A stretch of 64,000 nucleotides of DNA from the NCBI GenBank assembly GCA_035196065.1, contig CP136575.1:2272769-2336768 (forward strand), in the 5' to 3' direction. Under the pieces are notes generated by a model that saw only the letters and a program-made list of their open reading frames with translations, made no database searches and was not told the DNA's origin. The translations under genes were made by a program, and so were the position numbers. Below are positions 47,175 to 58,805 of this stretch, piece after piece. Position 1 is the first letter of the stretch; each line of letters starts with the position of its first letter. This stretch comes from Sphingobium sp. Its GTDB lineage: Bacteria > Pseudomonadota > Alphaproteobacteria > Sphingomonadales > Sphingomonadaceae.

Positions 47175-48405
47175 ATGTCGAACGCAACCCGTATCCTGAT
47201 CGCTCTGGCCCTTGGCCTTACCCTTGGCATAATCGCAGCGGCACAATTGCCCAAAGTTGGCGATACGCTGGCCTATTGGCTGGATATTACCGGCTCGCTC
47301 TGGCTCAACGGCCTGCGAATGACCGTGGTGCCGCTGGTCGTTGCCCTGCTGGTAACCGGGATTGTAAAAAGTGCTGAAGCCGCGCGCGCAGGGCCGATGG
47401 CGGCGCGCACAGTGGCTTGGATTGTCGCGATGATGACGCTGTCAGCGGCGATGGGCGCGCTTTTGACCCCATTGTTCCTGACGATCTGGCCGATGCCCGC
47501 TGAAAGCGCCGAAGCGCTGCGTGCAGCGCTCACGACTGCGCCAGCCGTTGCCGAACAGCCTGCCTTGCGCGACTTTATCGTGGCATTGGTACCAACCAAT
47601 CCGATCGCCGCTGCAGCCAATGATTCCATCCTGCCTCTGCTGATCTTCACGCTGGTCTTTGCCTTTGCCGTGACGCGACTGAACCAGGAACCCCGTGCCC
47701 AGATGGCCGGTTTTTTCAGTGCCTTGGCCGATGCGATGGTCATCGTGATTGAATGGGTGCTGAAACTGGCTCCTATTGGTGTGTTCGCGCTCGCCTTTGT
47801 CGTGGGCGAACGCTCCGGCCTCGCGGCACTGGGCGCACTGGGCCATTATATCGTCACCATGTCGATGGTCGGCATTGTGATCGGCGCCTTCGCCTATCCG
47901 GTCGCGGTGTTCGCCGGAAAGGTCAAATTCACCGATTATGCACGGCAAATCGCCCCGGTGCAGGCCTTTGCCGTTTCCACCCAATCCTCGCTCGCCAGCC
48001 TGCCGCTGATGCTGAAAAAGGCCGAGGCGCTGGGCGTAAGGGAATCGACCGCAGGGCTTGTGCTTCCGATGGCGGTTGCACTGCTGCGCGTCACCGGGCC
48101 CGCCATGAACCTTGCCGTCGCACTCTATGTCGCCAACTGGTTCGGCGTGCAGCTTGACGGGTTTGACTATGCCTTTGCAATCTTCATTGCGGCACTCACC
48201 TCGATGGGCGCGGTCAGCCTGCCCGGCACGGTCAGTTTCGTGACATCAATCGCGCCGATCTGCCTCGCACTGGGTATTCCTGTTGAACCATTGGCGCTTC
48301 TGATCGCAGTTGAAACGCTGCCCGATATCTTCCGCACCACCGGCAATGTGCAGATGGACGTCGCGCTTGCCACCGCCATTGAGGCACCCGAAAAGGACAA
48401 AGCCA

Positions 48406-48419
<14 letters not shown>
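47175..48419 (+). CDS. dicarboxylate/amino acid:cation symporter (DAACS family)
   Basis: A 414-residue transporter with about eight helices. Visible family segments are the early [22 protein letters not shown] (family: ‘FLRLIKMIV-P-LVF’), a [19 protein letters not shown] segment, and the serine-rich [12 protein letters not shown] near 280, followed by NLAVALYVA and GAVSLPGTV. Imports C4-dicarboxylates or glutamate/aspartate with H+ or Na+. Overlaps the next gene by 14 bp. Confidence 0.88.
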
Positions 48420-49395
<976 letters not shown>

Positions 49396-49401
<6 letters not shown>

Positions 49402-50079
49402 CCAGCGATAGATGCCGGCACCGGCATAGCCGAAAAAGCTGTGCCCCCAGGTGGCGAGCAGCCAGAAAACCGTGCCGATCAGCAGGATGCGCGGTTCGAT
49501 GCGGGACAATTGTGTGAGGCGCGGCAAGAAACTGGTCTGCGTTTCCCATTTCGTCCAGGCGCTGCCAAGAGCGGCTTCTTTCTTCCTGTCCTGACCATAA
49601 GAGCCTGCGAGCGCAAGGAAGACGATACTGCCGACCAAGACAAAGCTGTCGGCACGCGGCGCGATGAGCATATGGGCCACTCCCCACAGTGCAAATCCCC
49701 ACATCATCGGGTGGCGCGTTACCCGAAACACGCCCGTCGGCACTTTTGCGGCCAATGAACGGATAGCATCGCCCTGCGGATCAGGCAGCGCGGGATTGCC
49801 CCGCAAGGAGCCGACAAAGAGGATTGCGGCAAGCAGTGTGAGCAGGCTGGCAACGACCCATATCGCATCAGTCGGCGCCCAATAGAGCGGCCCGGCCTCA
49901 ACCCGACGATATGCCCAAGCCATCCAACCAAAGCTAACCAGCGCAACCAGCGAATAAAGGCCAAGAAAGCCCTTTTCACCCATACGCCCGACAAGCGGTG
50001 CGCGAAGCGGGTGAGAGAGGAGAAAATGGCTGCCCACAAACAGTGCGCAGGCCGCGATCAACGATGCAAATCCGTCCAT
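49396..50079 (-). CDS. NnrU-family membrane protein
   Basis: A 227-residue protein with six helices, begins MDGFASLIAACALFVGSHFLLSHP and contains VFRVTRHPMMWGFALWGVAHM near 115, a hallmark shared by NnrU and isoprenylcysteine methyltransferase-like proteins. ATG at 50079 follows GGAGATGA. NnrU was linked to denitrification, but no such genes are here. It ends in a 6-bp overlap with the AKR on the other strand. Confidence 0.8.
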
Positions 50080-50107
50080 TTCATCTCCTCTCCTCCCCTT
50101 ATCGGGA

Positions 50108-51396
50108 TCAGTAGTCGTACGCCTTGGGCAGGCTCCCTTCGGCCGGATTGCGATAACGATCGCGCAAACGATCCTGTCGGTTACCCAGCGGCTGTTCGAC
50201 ACCGTCGATAAACACCGTAGTGGCAGCACTTGAAAGTTCAAGCGGATCGCCATCCCAGACCACGACATCAGCCGCGCGTCCGGCTTTCAAACTGCCGAGA
50301 CGATCAGCCACGCCCATGATTTCGGCGGGAGCCGAACTGATCGCAGCAAATGCCTCGTCCCAACTCAGACCGGTCGCACCGGGCACCTTTTGCAGCGACA
50401 CAAGGTTTCCTGCATATTGCGGTGTGTAGCGCAACTGGTGCGAATCCCGGTCGTTGATCATGCCAATGGCGACCTTGACGCCAGCCTTTTTCATGCGGCC
50501 AATATTGGATTGCGTTGCGCCCAACATCTCAAAGGTTGCCGGCAGATCGTTGAGCGCAGAGGCGATCACAGAGATGCCCGCAGCGGCCAGCTTGTCGGCA
50601 ACACGCCAGCCTTCACTTGCGCCGACGAACACCATCTTCACAGCAGGAAAATCGCGCTTCAGGTCGATCAGACGCAGCATGTCATTCGCTGCCTCGACAT
50701 GGATCAGCAGGCGGGTTTCGCCGCGCAGCACCGACTGCAGTGCACGGGCGTCTTCCTTTTTCAGCAGATCATCGTCAAAGGCATCGCTGCCTGCAGCATG
50801 ATCCTGCGCCTCGCGCAGCATCGCGCGGAAATGCAGATGCGTTCCCGCACGGCTACCACCCGAAACTTCGGCTCCTTCTTCACCAAATTCGGCGAACTGG
50901 AATGCCCGTGCGCGGGTAACCGGTTCAGCATCGGCACCCAGATCGGCAATGGCACCCTGGCCGGCAAAAATGCTGGGGCCGCCCTCGGGTGCGACAACAG
51001 CGCGCGTGACGCCCGCTGTCCGGTTTACTGCGATGGGCGAACGGAAGGGATCAATGGCAGGGGCGATATCGATCGCTGCGGAAAAACCGCTGCGGCCGCC
51101 GCTCTTGTCATTGGTGCCATTGACGGCATCCACCTCGGCAAGGCCGACACGGCTGAAGCCGGCAAAAATGCCGGGCGTCACCCATTTGCCGCGGGCATCG
51201 ACAGTGCGGGCATCGGCGGGAATGGCAACATTGGCGCCGGCGGCGACAACGGTGCCGTTGCGGATGAGCACGGTTCCACCCTCAATCGGTGCGGAACCAT
51301 CGCCGATCACCAGCTTGCCACCGGTGATGGCAACGGTTTCGGCATGGGCGGCTGTGGTTGCAGCAATCAAAGCTGCGGTTGCGAGAAGGAAACGCT

Positions 51397-51400
<4 letters not shown>
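50108..51400 (-). CDS. exported amidohydrolase homologue lacking the HxH metal motif
   Basis: A 430-residue protein with signal peptide (LLATAALIAATTAAHAET). It has the family's N-terminal beta-sandwich (VAITGGKLVIGDG…GTVVAAGANVAIP) and the strand WVTPGIFAGFSRVGL, where active relatives have HxH. The later ligands are also altered (VFVGASE, IGMINDRDSHQ). The C-terminal GSLKAGRAADVVVWDGDPLEL is intact. It is coupled to the active amidohydrolase by ATGA. Probably inactive as metal hydrolase, perhaps a partner subunit. Confidence 0.82.
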
Positions 51401-52797
<1,397 letters not shown>

Positions 52798-52801
52798 ATG
52801 C

Positions 52802-54403
52802 TTACGCTGCCTTCTCTTCTGCAGTGTCTTCGTCCTTAAGCGTGTCGAGGTGCATCAGGCGTTTCACCAGCGGTGATACCAGAAGCACGACCACGCCGAT
52901 GGCAATGGTGATATAGCCGATCTGTTCATAGACGCTGATCAGGCCCTCACGGGTCATTTCACCATCATGGCCACCCGTTGCCGCGCCGATGACGCCAGCT
53001 AGGAAGTTTCCGCCCGCAGTCGCGAAGAACCAAGCCCCCATAATCAGCGACGCCATGGTCGCTGGCGCAAGCCGGTTCATCGCCGACAGCCCGACTGGCG
53101 AGAGGCACAGCTCTGCCGTGGTGGCGAACAGGTAAAAGGCGAAGATGAACAACACCGGCACCAGCGTATCGGAACCAACGCTGTTCGCACCCCAGACGAG
53201 CACGAGGTTGGCAAAGCCGATCTGCGCCAGCGCGATACCGAATTTGGCAGGGGTCGAAGGCTCCAGCCCACGTCGACCGAGCCACACCCACAGGCCGGCA
53301 AAGACCGGACCCAGCAAGATGATGTAGATCGGATTGATCGACTGGAAGATCGACGCCGGCACGCCCTGACGATCGACAAAGCGGTCGGTGAACAGGTTCA
53401 TGCTACCACCGGCCTGCTCGAACAGCGCCCAGAACAGGGGCTGCAACGCCAACAGGAAGAGAATGGCATAGATGCGGTGCCGCGCCTCTACATCCAGCTT
53501 GAACGACTGGAGCAGCACATAGCCGAGCAACAGCACGCCAAGGCCAAGCAGCAACCAGCCATAAAAGCCCTGATACTGGATCAGCAGCCAGATACCGGCA
53601 ACAGCGGCAAGGCCGACGCCATAAATGCCATATTCGGTCGACTTGGTCATAGGTGCCGGCGCTTCGCCGCGGCCCATCAGCAACGGCTTGCCGAACACAA
53701 AGACGATCAGGCCGAGCAACATGCCGAGACCGGCTGCGCCAAAGCCATAGGACCAGCCATAGGTTTCACCAAGATAACCGGCAAAGATCGTACCGATCGC
53801 GGCGCCCACATTAATGCCCATATAGAAGATGGTGTAGGCACCGTCGCGACGCACATCGGTGCGCGGATAGAGTTGACCGACAATCACCGAGATATTGGCC
53901 TTGAGGAAGCCCGAGCCCACAATGATGAAGGCCAGCGCCAGCCAGAATATGTTGATCGCGGGATCCGCCTGTTTCACCAACGGGTCGGTAACGCCCGCCA
54001 AACCTTCAAATGCCATCAAAACATGGCCGAAGGTCAGCAGGACCGCACCGAATGCCACCGCCTTACGCTGGCCGAGATACCGGTCAGCAAGCCAACCGCC
54101 AAGAACCGGCGTGATGTACACAAGGCTGGTATAGGCGCCATAGATCAGGTTCGATTGGCCGTCGGAAAAGAGCCAGTGCTTTGTAAGGTAAAGGATAAGC
54201 AGCGCGCGCATCCCATAATAGGAAAAACGCTCCCACATCTCTGCGAAAAAGAGAACGTAGAGACCGCGCGGATGGCCGGCAAATTCCGGCTCCTTGCGCG
54301 TCGCGATATATGCCCCGCCAAGCAGGAAGAAACCCAGCACCGCAGCCGCGATCGCTGTGATCCAGTCCTGCTCCTGCCAAAGCGCAATGTCTTTCAGACC
54401 CAT
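52802..54403 (-). CDS. proton-dependent oligopeptide transporter (POT family)
   Basis: A 533-residue, 12-to-14-helix transporter. The POT hallmark E-M-W-E-R-F-S-Y-Y-G-M-R-A near residue 45 and the later FYMGINVGAAIG segment are present. ATG at 54403 follows GAGGGGA. Imports di- and tripeptides with protons. First gene of an operon with two amidohydrolases and an NnrU-like protein (4-bp gap, then overlaps). Confidence 0.9.
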   Translation of the reverse strand: MGLKDIALWQEQDWITAIAAAVLGFFLLGGAYIATRKEPEFAGHPRGLYVLFFAEMWERFSYYGMRALLILYLTKHWLFSDGQSNLIYGAYTSLVYITPVLGGWLADRYLGQRKAVAFGAVLLTFGHVLMAFEGLAGVTDPLVKQADPAINIFWLALAFIIVGSGFLKANISVIVGQLYPRTDVRRDGAYTIFYMGINVGAAIGTIFAGYLGETYGWSYGFGAAGLGMLLGLIVFVFGKPLLMGRGEAPAPMTKSTEYGIYGVGLAAVAGIWLLIQYQGFYGWLLLGLGVLLLGYVLLQSFKLDVEARHRIYAILFLLALQPLFWALFEQAGGSMNLFTDRFVDRQGVPASIFQSINPIYIILLGPVFAGLWVWLGRRGLEPSTPAKFGIALAQIGFANLVLVWGANSVGSDTLVPVLFIFAFYLFATTAELCLSPVGLSAMNRLAPATMASLIMGAWFFATAGGNFLAGVIGAATGGHDGEMTREGLISVYEQIGYITIAIGVVVLLVSPLVKRLMHLDTLKDEDTAEEKAA

Positions 54404-54536
54404 GTGCAATCCCCTCGAGAATCTTTGAATAGGCGGTCTTCGCCGCCTGTTTCCCTGATCCGACACCTAACTGAAAAATCGGGTCTGTGAAGAATTTTGT
54501 TGCGCTTGTTACTGCTTTTCGACGAACGGTTGGGTC

Positions 54537-55106
54537 ATGTTCAATGATCGATCCAGCTTGCCCGCCTATCTTGCCAGCCGCCGTTCGGCCAAACCGCGTG
54601 ATATGGTCGCGCCCGGCCCCGATGCTGCACAGCTTGACGCCATCCTCACCCTTGCCATGCGCACGCCCGACCATGGCAAGTTATTTCCATGGCGTTTTGT
54701 GAAGGTGAATGACCGTCAGGCTTATGCTGCCCTGCTGGAACGCGCCTTCCTTGCCGCCAATCCCGACGCCCGCGCTGCGCAGGTCGAGGCCGCGATAGCC
54801 GGCGCGCATCAGGCACCAACGCTGGTCATCCTGCTTTACGCCCCGCAAGAAAGTGCAAAGATTCCCGAATGGGAACAGATGCTGAGTGCGGGCGCAGTCG
54901 GCATGAACCTGATCCACGCGGCGCAAGCGCATGGATTTGTCGCCACCTGGCTCACCGGTTGGATTACCTATGATGAAACTGTCCGCACCGCGCTTTGCGA
55001 AGGCAGCGAACGCATTGCCGGCCTGTTCTATATTGGCAGCCCGGGGCAGCCGTTGGAAGAACGGCCGCGCCCTGAATTTGCAGCCATGGTGAGGTCTTTT
55101 CCCTAA
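54537..55106 (+). CDS. nitroreductase family protein
   Basis: A 189-residue flavin-dependent protein: an R-R-S-A-K-P phosphate-binding segment near residue 16, T-P-D-H-G-K-L-x-P-W-R-F near 43, GAVGMNLIHAAQAHGF near 123 and a C-terminal IGSPG. This pattern fits the small YdjA-type nitroreductases. Divergent from the POT transporter gene and followed by a GntR regulator 47 bp later. Confidence 0.85.
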   Translation: MFNDRSSLPAYLASRRSAKPRDMVAPGPDAAQLDAILTLAMRTPDHGKLFPWRFVKVNDRQAYAALLERAFLAANPDARAAQVEAAIAGAHQAPTLVILLYAPQESAKIPEWEQMLSAGAVGMNLIHAAQAHGFVATWLTGWITYDETVRTALCEGSERIAGLFYIGSPGQPLEERPRPEFAAMVRSFP

Positions 55107-55153
55107 GGCCGGAAACTTGACGCGCCCTACTGTGTTATGGCAGTAAGGTGGTC

Positions 55154-55495
55154 ATGAAAGTCGATAGCAAACCCGTCTATCTGAAACTGCGCGACGAAAT
55201 CGCCGCGGCCATCCTCAATGGCCGTTTCAGCGAGGGCGATATGCTTCCTTCGGTTCGCGCTTTTGCGGCGCAGCAAGGGGCCAATCCGCTAACAGTCGCC
55301 AAGGCCTATCAATTGTTTCAGGATGATGGCCTTGTAGAGGTGAAGCGCGGCGTCGGGCTGTTTGTTGCCAATGGCGCCGTGGCCCGTTTGCGCAATGCCG
55401 AGCGCGACAATTTCCTGAAAAATATCTGGCCCGGTGTTGTCGCGCAAATGCAACTTGCCGGCATCCGCCCTGAAGAGCTGCTCGAACTCGCTTAG
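55154..55495 (+). CDS. GntR family regulator (YtrA-like)
   Basis: A 113-residue regulator: winged helix at residues 1-70 (PVYLKLRDEIAAAILNGRFSEGDMLPSVRAFA…NPLTVAKAYQLFQDDGLVEVKRGVGLFV) and a short helical tail without a ligand domain, as in the YtrA subfamily. ATG at 55154 after AAGGTGG is used, not the GTG two codons before. YtrA regulators usually control ABC transporters, but none is next to it. Overlaps the TPR gene stop by 4 bp, converging. Confidence 0.85.
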   Translation: MKVDSKPVYLKLRDEIAAAILNGRFSEGDMLPSVRAFAAQQGANPLTVAKAYQLFQDDGLVEVKRGVGLFVANGAVARLRNAERDNFLKNIWPGVVAQMQLAGIRPEELLELA

Positions 55496-57441
55496 CGCTC
55501 GGTGGCAATCGCGGCTTTATATTCGGCCGCGACTTCGCGATCCTCGGGCATCAATTTGGCCGCCTTGCGCAACAGATCGCGCGCAGCCCGCGCCTCTCCC
55601 GACTTGAGCAGCATATTTCCATAGACACGGGTGGTCATCGCATTTGCCGGATCGGCGCGATAGGCCAACCGCGCCATGCGCAGCGCCTCTGCATTGCGCC
55701 CCAGCCCTGAAAGCGTCCGCGCGATATTGGCATTGAGCGCGGCATCCCCCCAACCGATGCGCAAACGCGCCTTCAGCAACCAGGGCAAGGCCCCTGCCCA
55801 ATCACCGCGATCGATCAAATGATAGCCGAGCATGCGCGCAGCAATCATGTCGCTGGGATTATAGGCAAGATAGGCGGCGATAACGTCTCCGGCTTTCTGG
55901 CTTTGCCCCTCAGCCCGATAGGCTGCGGCCAGCCGCTGCATCACGCCGCGCGAAAACTGAACCGCACGTGCCTTTTCATAGGCGCTGATCGCGGCGCCAT
56001 CATCACCAGCCAGCCGAGCAATATCACCCGCCAATATCTGGGCGTCGGCAACGCCATCATTGCCCTGAACCAGCAGGGCTGTCGCCGAGCGCGCCTCTGC
56101 TATTTGGCCATTGCCAAGCAGATGACGGATATGCGGGATCACGGCCGGTGCACTTGCCGGGTTGCGAGCCGCATCCTGCGCTGCGGCAGCAGGCGGCGTG
56201 CTTTCCCGCAACAGCCGGCCTTGCGACGCAGACGGAAAATAGGCCGCATCCAAGGGCCCGGCGGCAAGATCGCGCCGGCCGCGCGCCTCTTCAATCCGGC
56301 CGAGCAGACGGCTGGAATAGCTGCCTTCCAATAGCGGCACCAATGCCGCCCGGGCGCCATCCTGATCGCCAGACCGATGCAGCGCCCGTGCCAGCAACTG
56401 TGCGACCTGCCCGTTGCGCGGCTGTGCCGACGCCAGCCGCGCCAATATGTCGACCGAATGGTTGAAATTGCCGAGTTCATATTCGCAGATTGCCCGCAGC
56501 AATTGTGGCCCCGGTAGCGCGGCATAGCCATCTGCGATCTTGTCGATCAGCCGGTGAGCGAGCCGATAATTGCCCGCCCGGGCAGCAAGTGTGGCCTGCA
56601 TATAATAAGCGCGCGGATTGCGGTTATCGAGCGACAATATTCTGCGCGCCTGCGCCAACATATCGCGATTGCGACCCAAATCGCCCAGCGTCGCGGCATA
56701 TTCTTCAAGTAAGGGCACATCATTGGGATCAATCTGCAACCCGCGTTCAAACCATGGAATGGCCGCCGCAAGGCCAAATTGCGATCGCACCAGCCGCCCG
56801 CGCAGTTCAAGTGCGCGCACATTTGCTGGATCGAGCGCAACCGCACGATCCAACGCCGCTATTGCACCACCCTTATTGGCGATCACCATCCGCAACCGGC
56901 CGATTTCAGTCCATAACAGACTATCGTCGGGCCAAATTTGCAATGCCCGATCAAAGGTGGCGGATGCCGCGGCGCTGTCGCCCATATCCATTTGCGCGCG
57001 GCCAAGAATGCGCGCTGCATAAGCCCCATTGCGACGGTCAACCGGGTCAGCGGCAATCGTTGCGATGGCATCGGCGGGCCGCCCCTCCATCCATTCGACA
57101 TGCGCAAGCAAATGGGCGTAGCGGCTGCGCGGGACGCCGAGTGCGCCGACCTTTTCCAGTTGTTCGCGCGCCGTGATCGGGTCAAACAGCTGCAAGGCGG
57201 TTTCGGCCAACGCCAGCCGCGCTTCGGGCCAGTTTCCATCGGCAGCAACGGCATTCATCAACTCGACGCGCGCCGGCCGCCAATCGCGTCGGGCCAAATA
57301 GCCCTCGGCACTTTGATAGGCCTCTATCGCTGCCGGTGATGCCTTAACCGGTAAAGACGCCGAAACCGGGTGCAGCAGCAGCAAACACGCCGCCATCGCC
57401 GACAGCAAAGCTGCGGAACGGAGGCGCGGATGGGCTGGCAT
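55492..57441 (-). CDS. TPR-repeat protein of the PEP-CTERM/XrtA cluster
   Basis: A 649-residue exported protein with signal sequence (LLSAMAACLLLLHPVSASLP). It is almost entirely tetratricopeptide repeats (for example A-Y-Q-S-A-E-G-Y-L-A-R-R-D-W, W-P-E-A-R-L-A-L-A-E-T-A, and many similar 34-residue units). It starts with the ATG overlapping the prsR stop (TGATG). In other sphingomonad clusters a TPR protein (PrsT) follows PrsR; this one is shorter than the reported long form, so the name is only likely. Confidence 0.75.
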   Translation of the reverse strand: MPAHPRLRSAALLSAMAACLLLLHPVSASLPVKASPAAIEAYQSAEGYLARRDWRPARVELMNAVAADGNWPEARLALAETALQLFDPITAREQLEKVGALGVPRSRYAHLLAHVEWMEGRPADAIATIAADPVDRRNGAYAARILGRAQMDMGDSAAASATFDRALQIWPDDSLLWTEIGRLRMVIANKGGAIAALDRAVALDPANVRALELRGRLVRSQFGLAAAIPWFERGLQIDPNDVPLLEEYAATLGDLGRNRDMLAQARRILSLDNRNPRAYYMQATLAARAGNYRLAHRLIDKIADGYAALPGPQLLRAICEYELGNFNHSVDILARLASAQPRNGQVAQLLARALHRSGDQDGARAALVPLLEGSYSSRLLGRIEEARGRRDLAAGPLDAAYFPSASQGRLLRESTPPAAAAQDAARNPASAPAVIPHIRHLLGNGQIAEARSATALLVQGNDGVADAQILAGDIARLAGDDGAAISAYEKARAVQFSRGVMQRLAAAYRAEGQSQKAGDVIAAYLAYNPSDMIAARMLGYHLIDRGDWAGALPWLLKARLRIGWGDAALNANIARTLSGLGRNAEALRMARLAYRADPANAMTTRVYGNMLLKSGEARAARDLLRKAAKLMPEDREVAAEYKAAIATER

Positions 57442-58805
57442 CAGGCATGGATCTCATATTGCTTGAGCAGATCATAGAGCGTCGGTCGGCTGATCCCCAA
57501 CAGCTTGGCGGCGTTGGAAATATTGCCTTCAGTCCGCGCAATGGCCCGGCCGATTGCCTTGCGGTCAGCCGCTTCGCGTGCTGCCTTCAGGTTCAACAGG
57601 CGGTCATCCTCATCCACATTATCAAACTGCAGATCATCGACGGTGATGAATTTGCCGTCAGCCATAATCACAGCGCGTTTTACCCGATTTTCCAATTCGC
57701 GGACATTGCCCGGCCATTGCCACTGGTCAATCGCCGTTAGCGCGCTGGCAGCAAAGCCTTTGATGGCCGGATTCATCTCCCGCGCAAAGCGGTTGAGGAA
57801 ATGCTTGGCAAGCAGCACGGAATCACCGCTGCGTTCTGCCAATTGCGGGATGGGAACGCTGATCTCGGCAAGCCGATAATAGAGATCGTCGCGGAACGTC
57901 TTGTCGGTGATCATCTGGTGGAGATCGCGGTGCGTAGCGCACACGATGCGCACATCGACTGCTATGGGCTTGCGTCCGCCAATCCGTTCGACTTCGCGTT
58001 CCTGCAGAAAGCGCAGTAGCTTCACCTGCAACGCCAGAGGAATATCGCCCACTTCGTCCAAAAAAAGCGTGCCGCCATGGGCGAGTTCAACCTTACCCTC
58101 GGTTGTCTTGACCGCGCCGGTAAATGCACCTTTTTCATAGCCGAACAGTTCGGATTCAAGCAGGTTTTCGGGAATCGCGCCGCAGTTAATCGCAACAAAG
58201 GGCTTGTGCCGCCGGTCGCTGGCTTCGTGCAGTCCGCGGGCAAGCAATTCCTTACCGGTCCCGCTCGCACCCAGCAGCATGACCGAGGCCCCCGTATTGG
58301 CGACCCGTTCGATCGTGCGCGCCGCTTTCAGCATCTCCGGCGCTGCGGTAATCAATGTACCGAACAGCGTTTCGCCATCCTTGCCCGGTTCCTGCATCTG
58401 CCGGTTCTGCAGTTCAAGTTCGCGGACATGGAAGGCGCGCTGCACGATCAGGTGCAACTGGTCGATGTCCACCGGCTTCTGGTAAAAATCCCACGCCCCC
58501 GCCGAGATCGCGGTCAGTGCGCTTTCCTTGGCATTATGGCCGGATGCGACAATCACCTTGGTGTCGGGTTTCAGCCGCAATATCTCTTCCAACGCGGCAA
58601 AACCCTCCGTCACGCCATCGGGATCGGGCGGAAGGCCCAGATCAAGGGTCACGACGTCGGGTTCCTCCATCCGCAGGATCGCCATCGCCTCTGCACGGTT
58701 CGCGGCGCAATAGACCTCGAAATCCTCATAGGCCCATTTCAACTGGCGCTGCAGCCCCAGATCATCTTCGACGACCAGCAATTTGCGCATTGGTTTTTCC
58801 AGCAT
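57441..58805 (-). CDS. prsR: PEP-CTERM system response regulator PrsR (sigma-54-dependent)
   Basis: A 454-residue NtrC-type regulator with an intact GAFTGA. Receiver domain about 7-120 with DVVTLDLGLPP; AAA+ Walker A GASGTGKE near 170, FGYEKGAFTGAV near 215, LFLDEVGDIPL near 240; Fis helix-turn-helix NAAKLLGISRPTLYDLL at the end. Partner of the next-upstream PrsK kinase. Controls sigma-54 promoters of exopolysaccharide and PEP-CTERM genes in other genera. A TAG ATG junction couples it to prsK. Confidence 0.88.
   Translation of the reverse strand: MLEKPMRKLLVVEDDLGLQRQLKWAYEDFEVYCAANRAEAMAILRMEEPDVVTLDLGLPPDPDGVTEGFAALEEILRLKPDTKVIVASGHNAKESALTAISAGAWDFYQKPVDIDQLHLIVQRAFHVRELELQNRQMQEPGKDGETLFGTLITAAPEMLKAARTIERVANTGASVMLLGASGTGKELLARGLHEASDRRHKPFVAINCGAIPENLLESELFGYEKGAFTGAVKTTEGKVELAHGGTLFLDEVGDIPLALQVKLLRFLQEREVERIGGRKPIAVDVRIVCATHRDLHQMITDKTFRDDLYYRLAEISVPIPQLAERSGDSVLLAKHFLNRFAREMNPAIKGFAASALTAIDQWQWPGNVRELENRVKRAVIMADGKFITVDDLQFDNVDEDDRLLNLKAAREAADRKAIGRAIARTEGNISNAAKLLGISRPTLYDLLKQYEIHA

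Noticed and set aside
53477-54490. Long open frame on the plus strand opposite the POT transporter
   Set aside because: His/Arg-rich composition of an antisense frame; no motifs.
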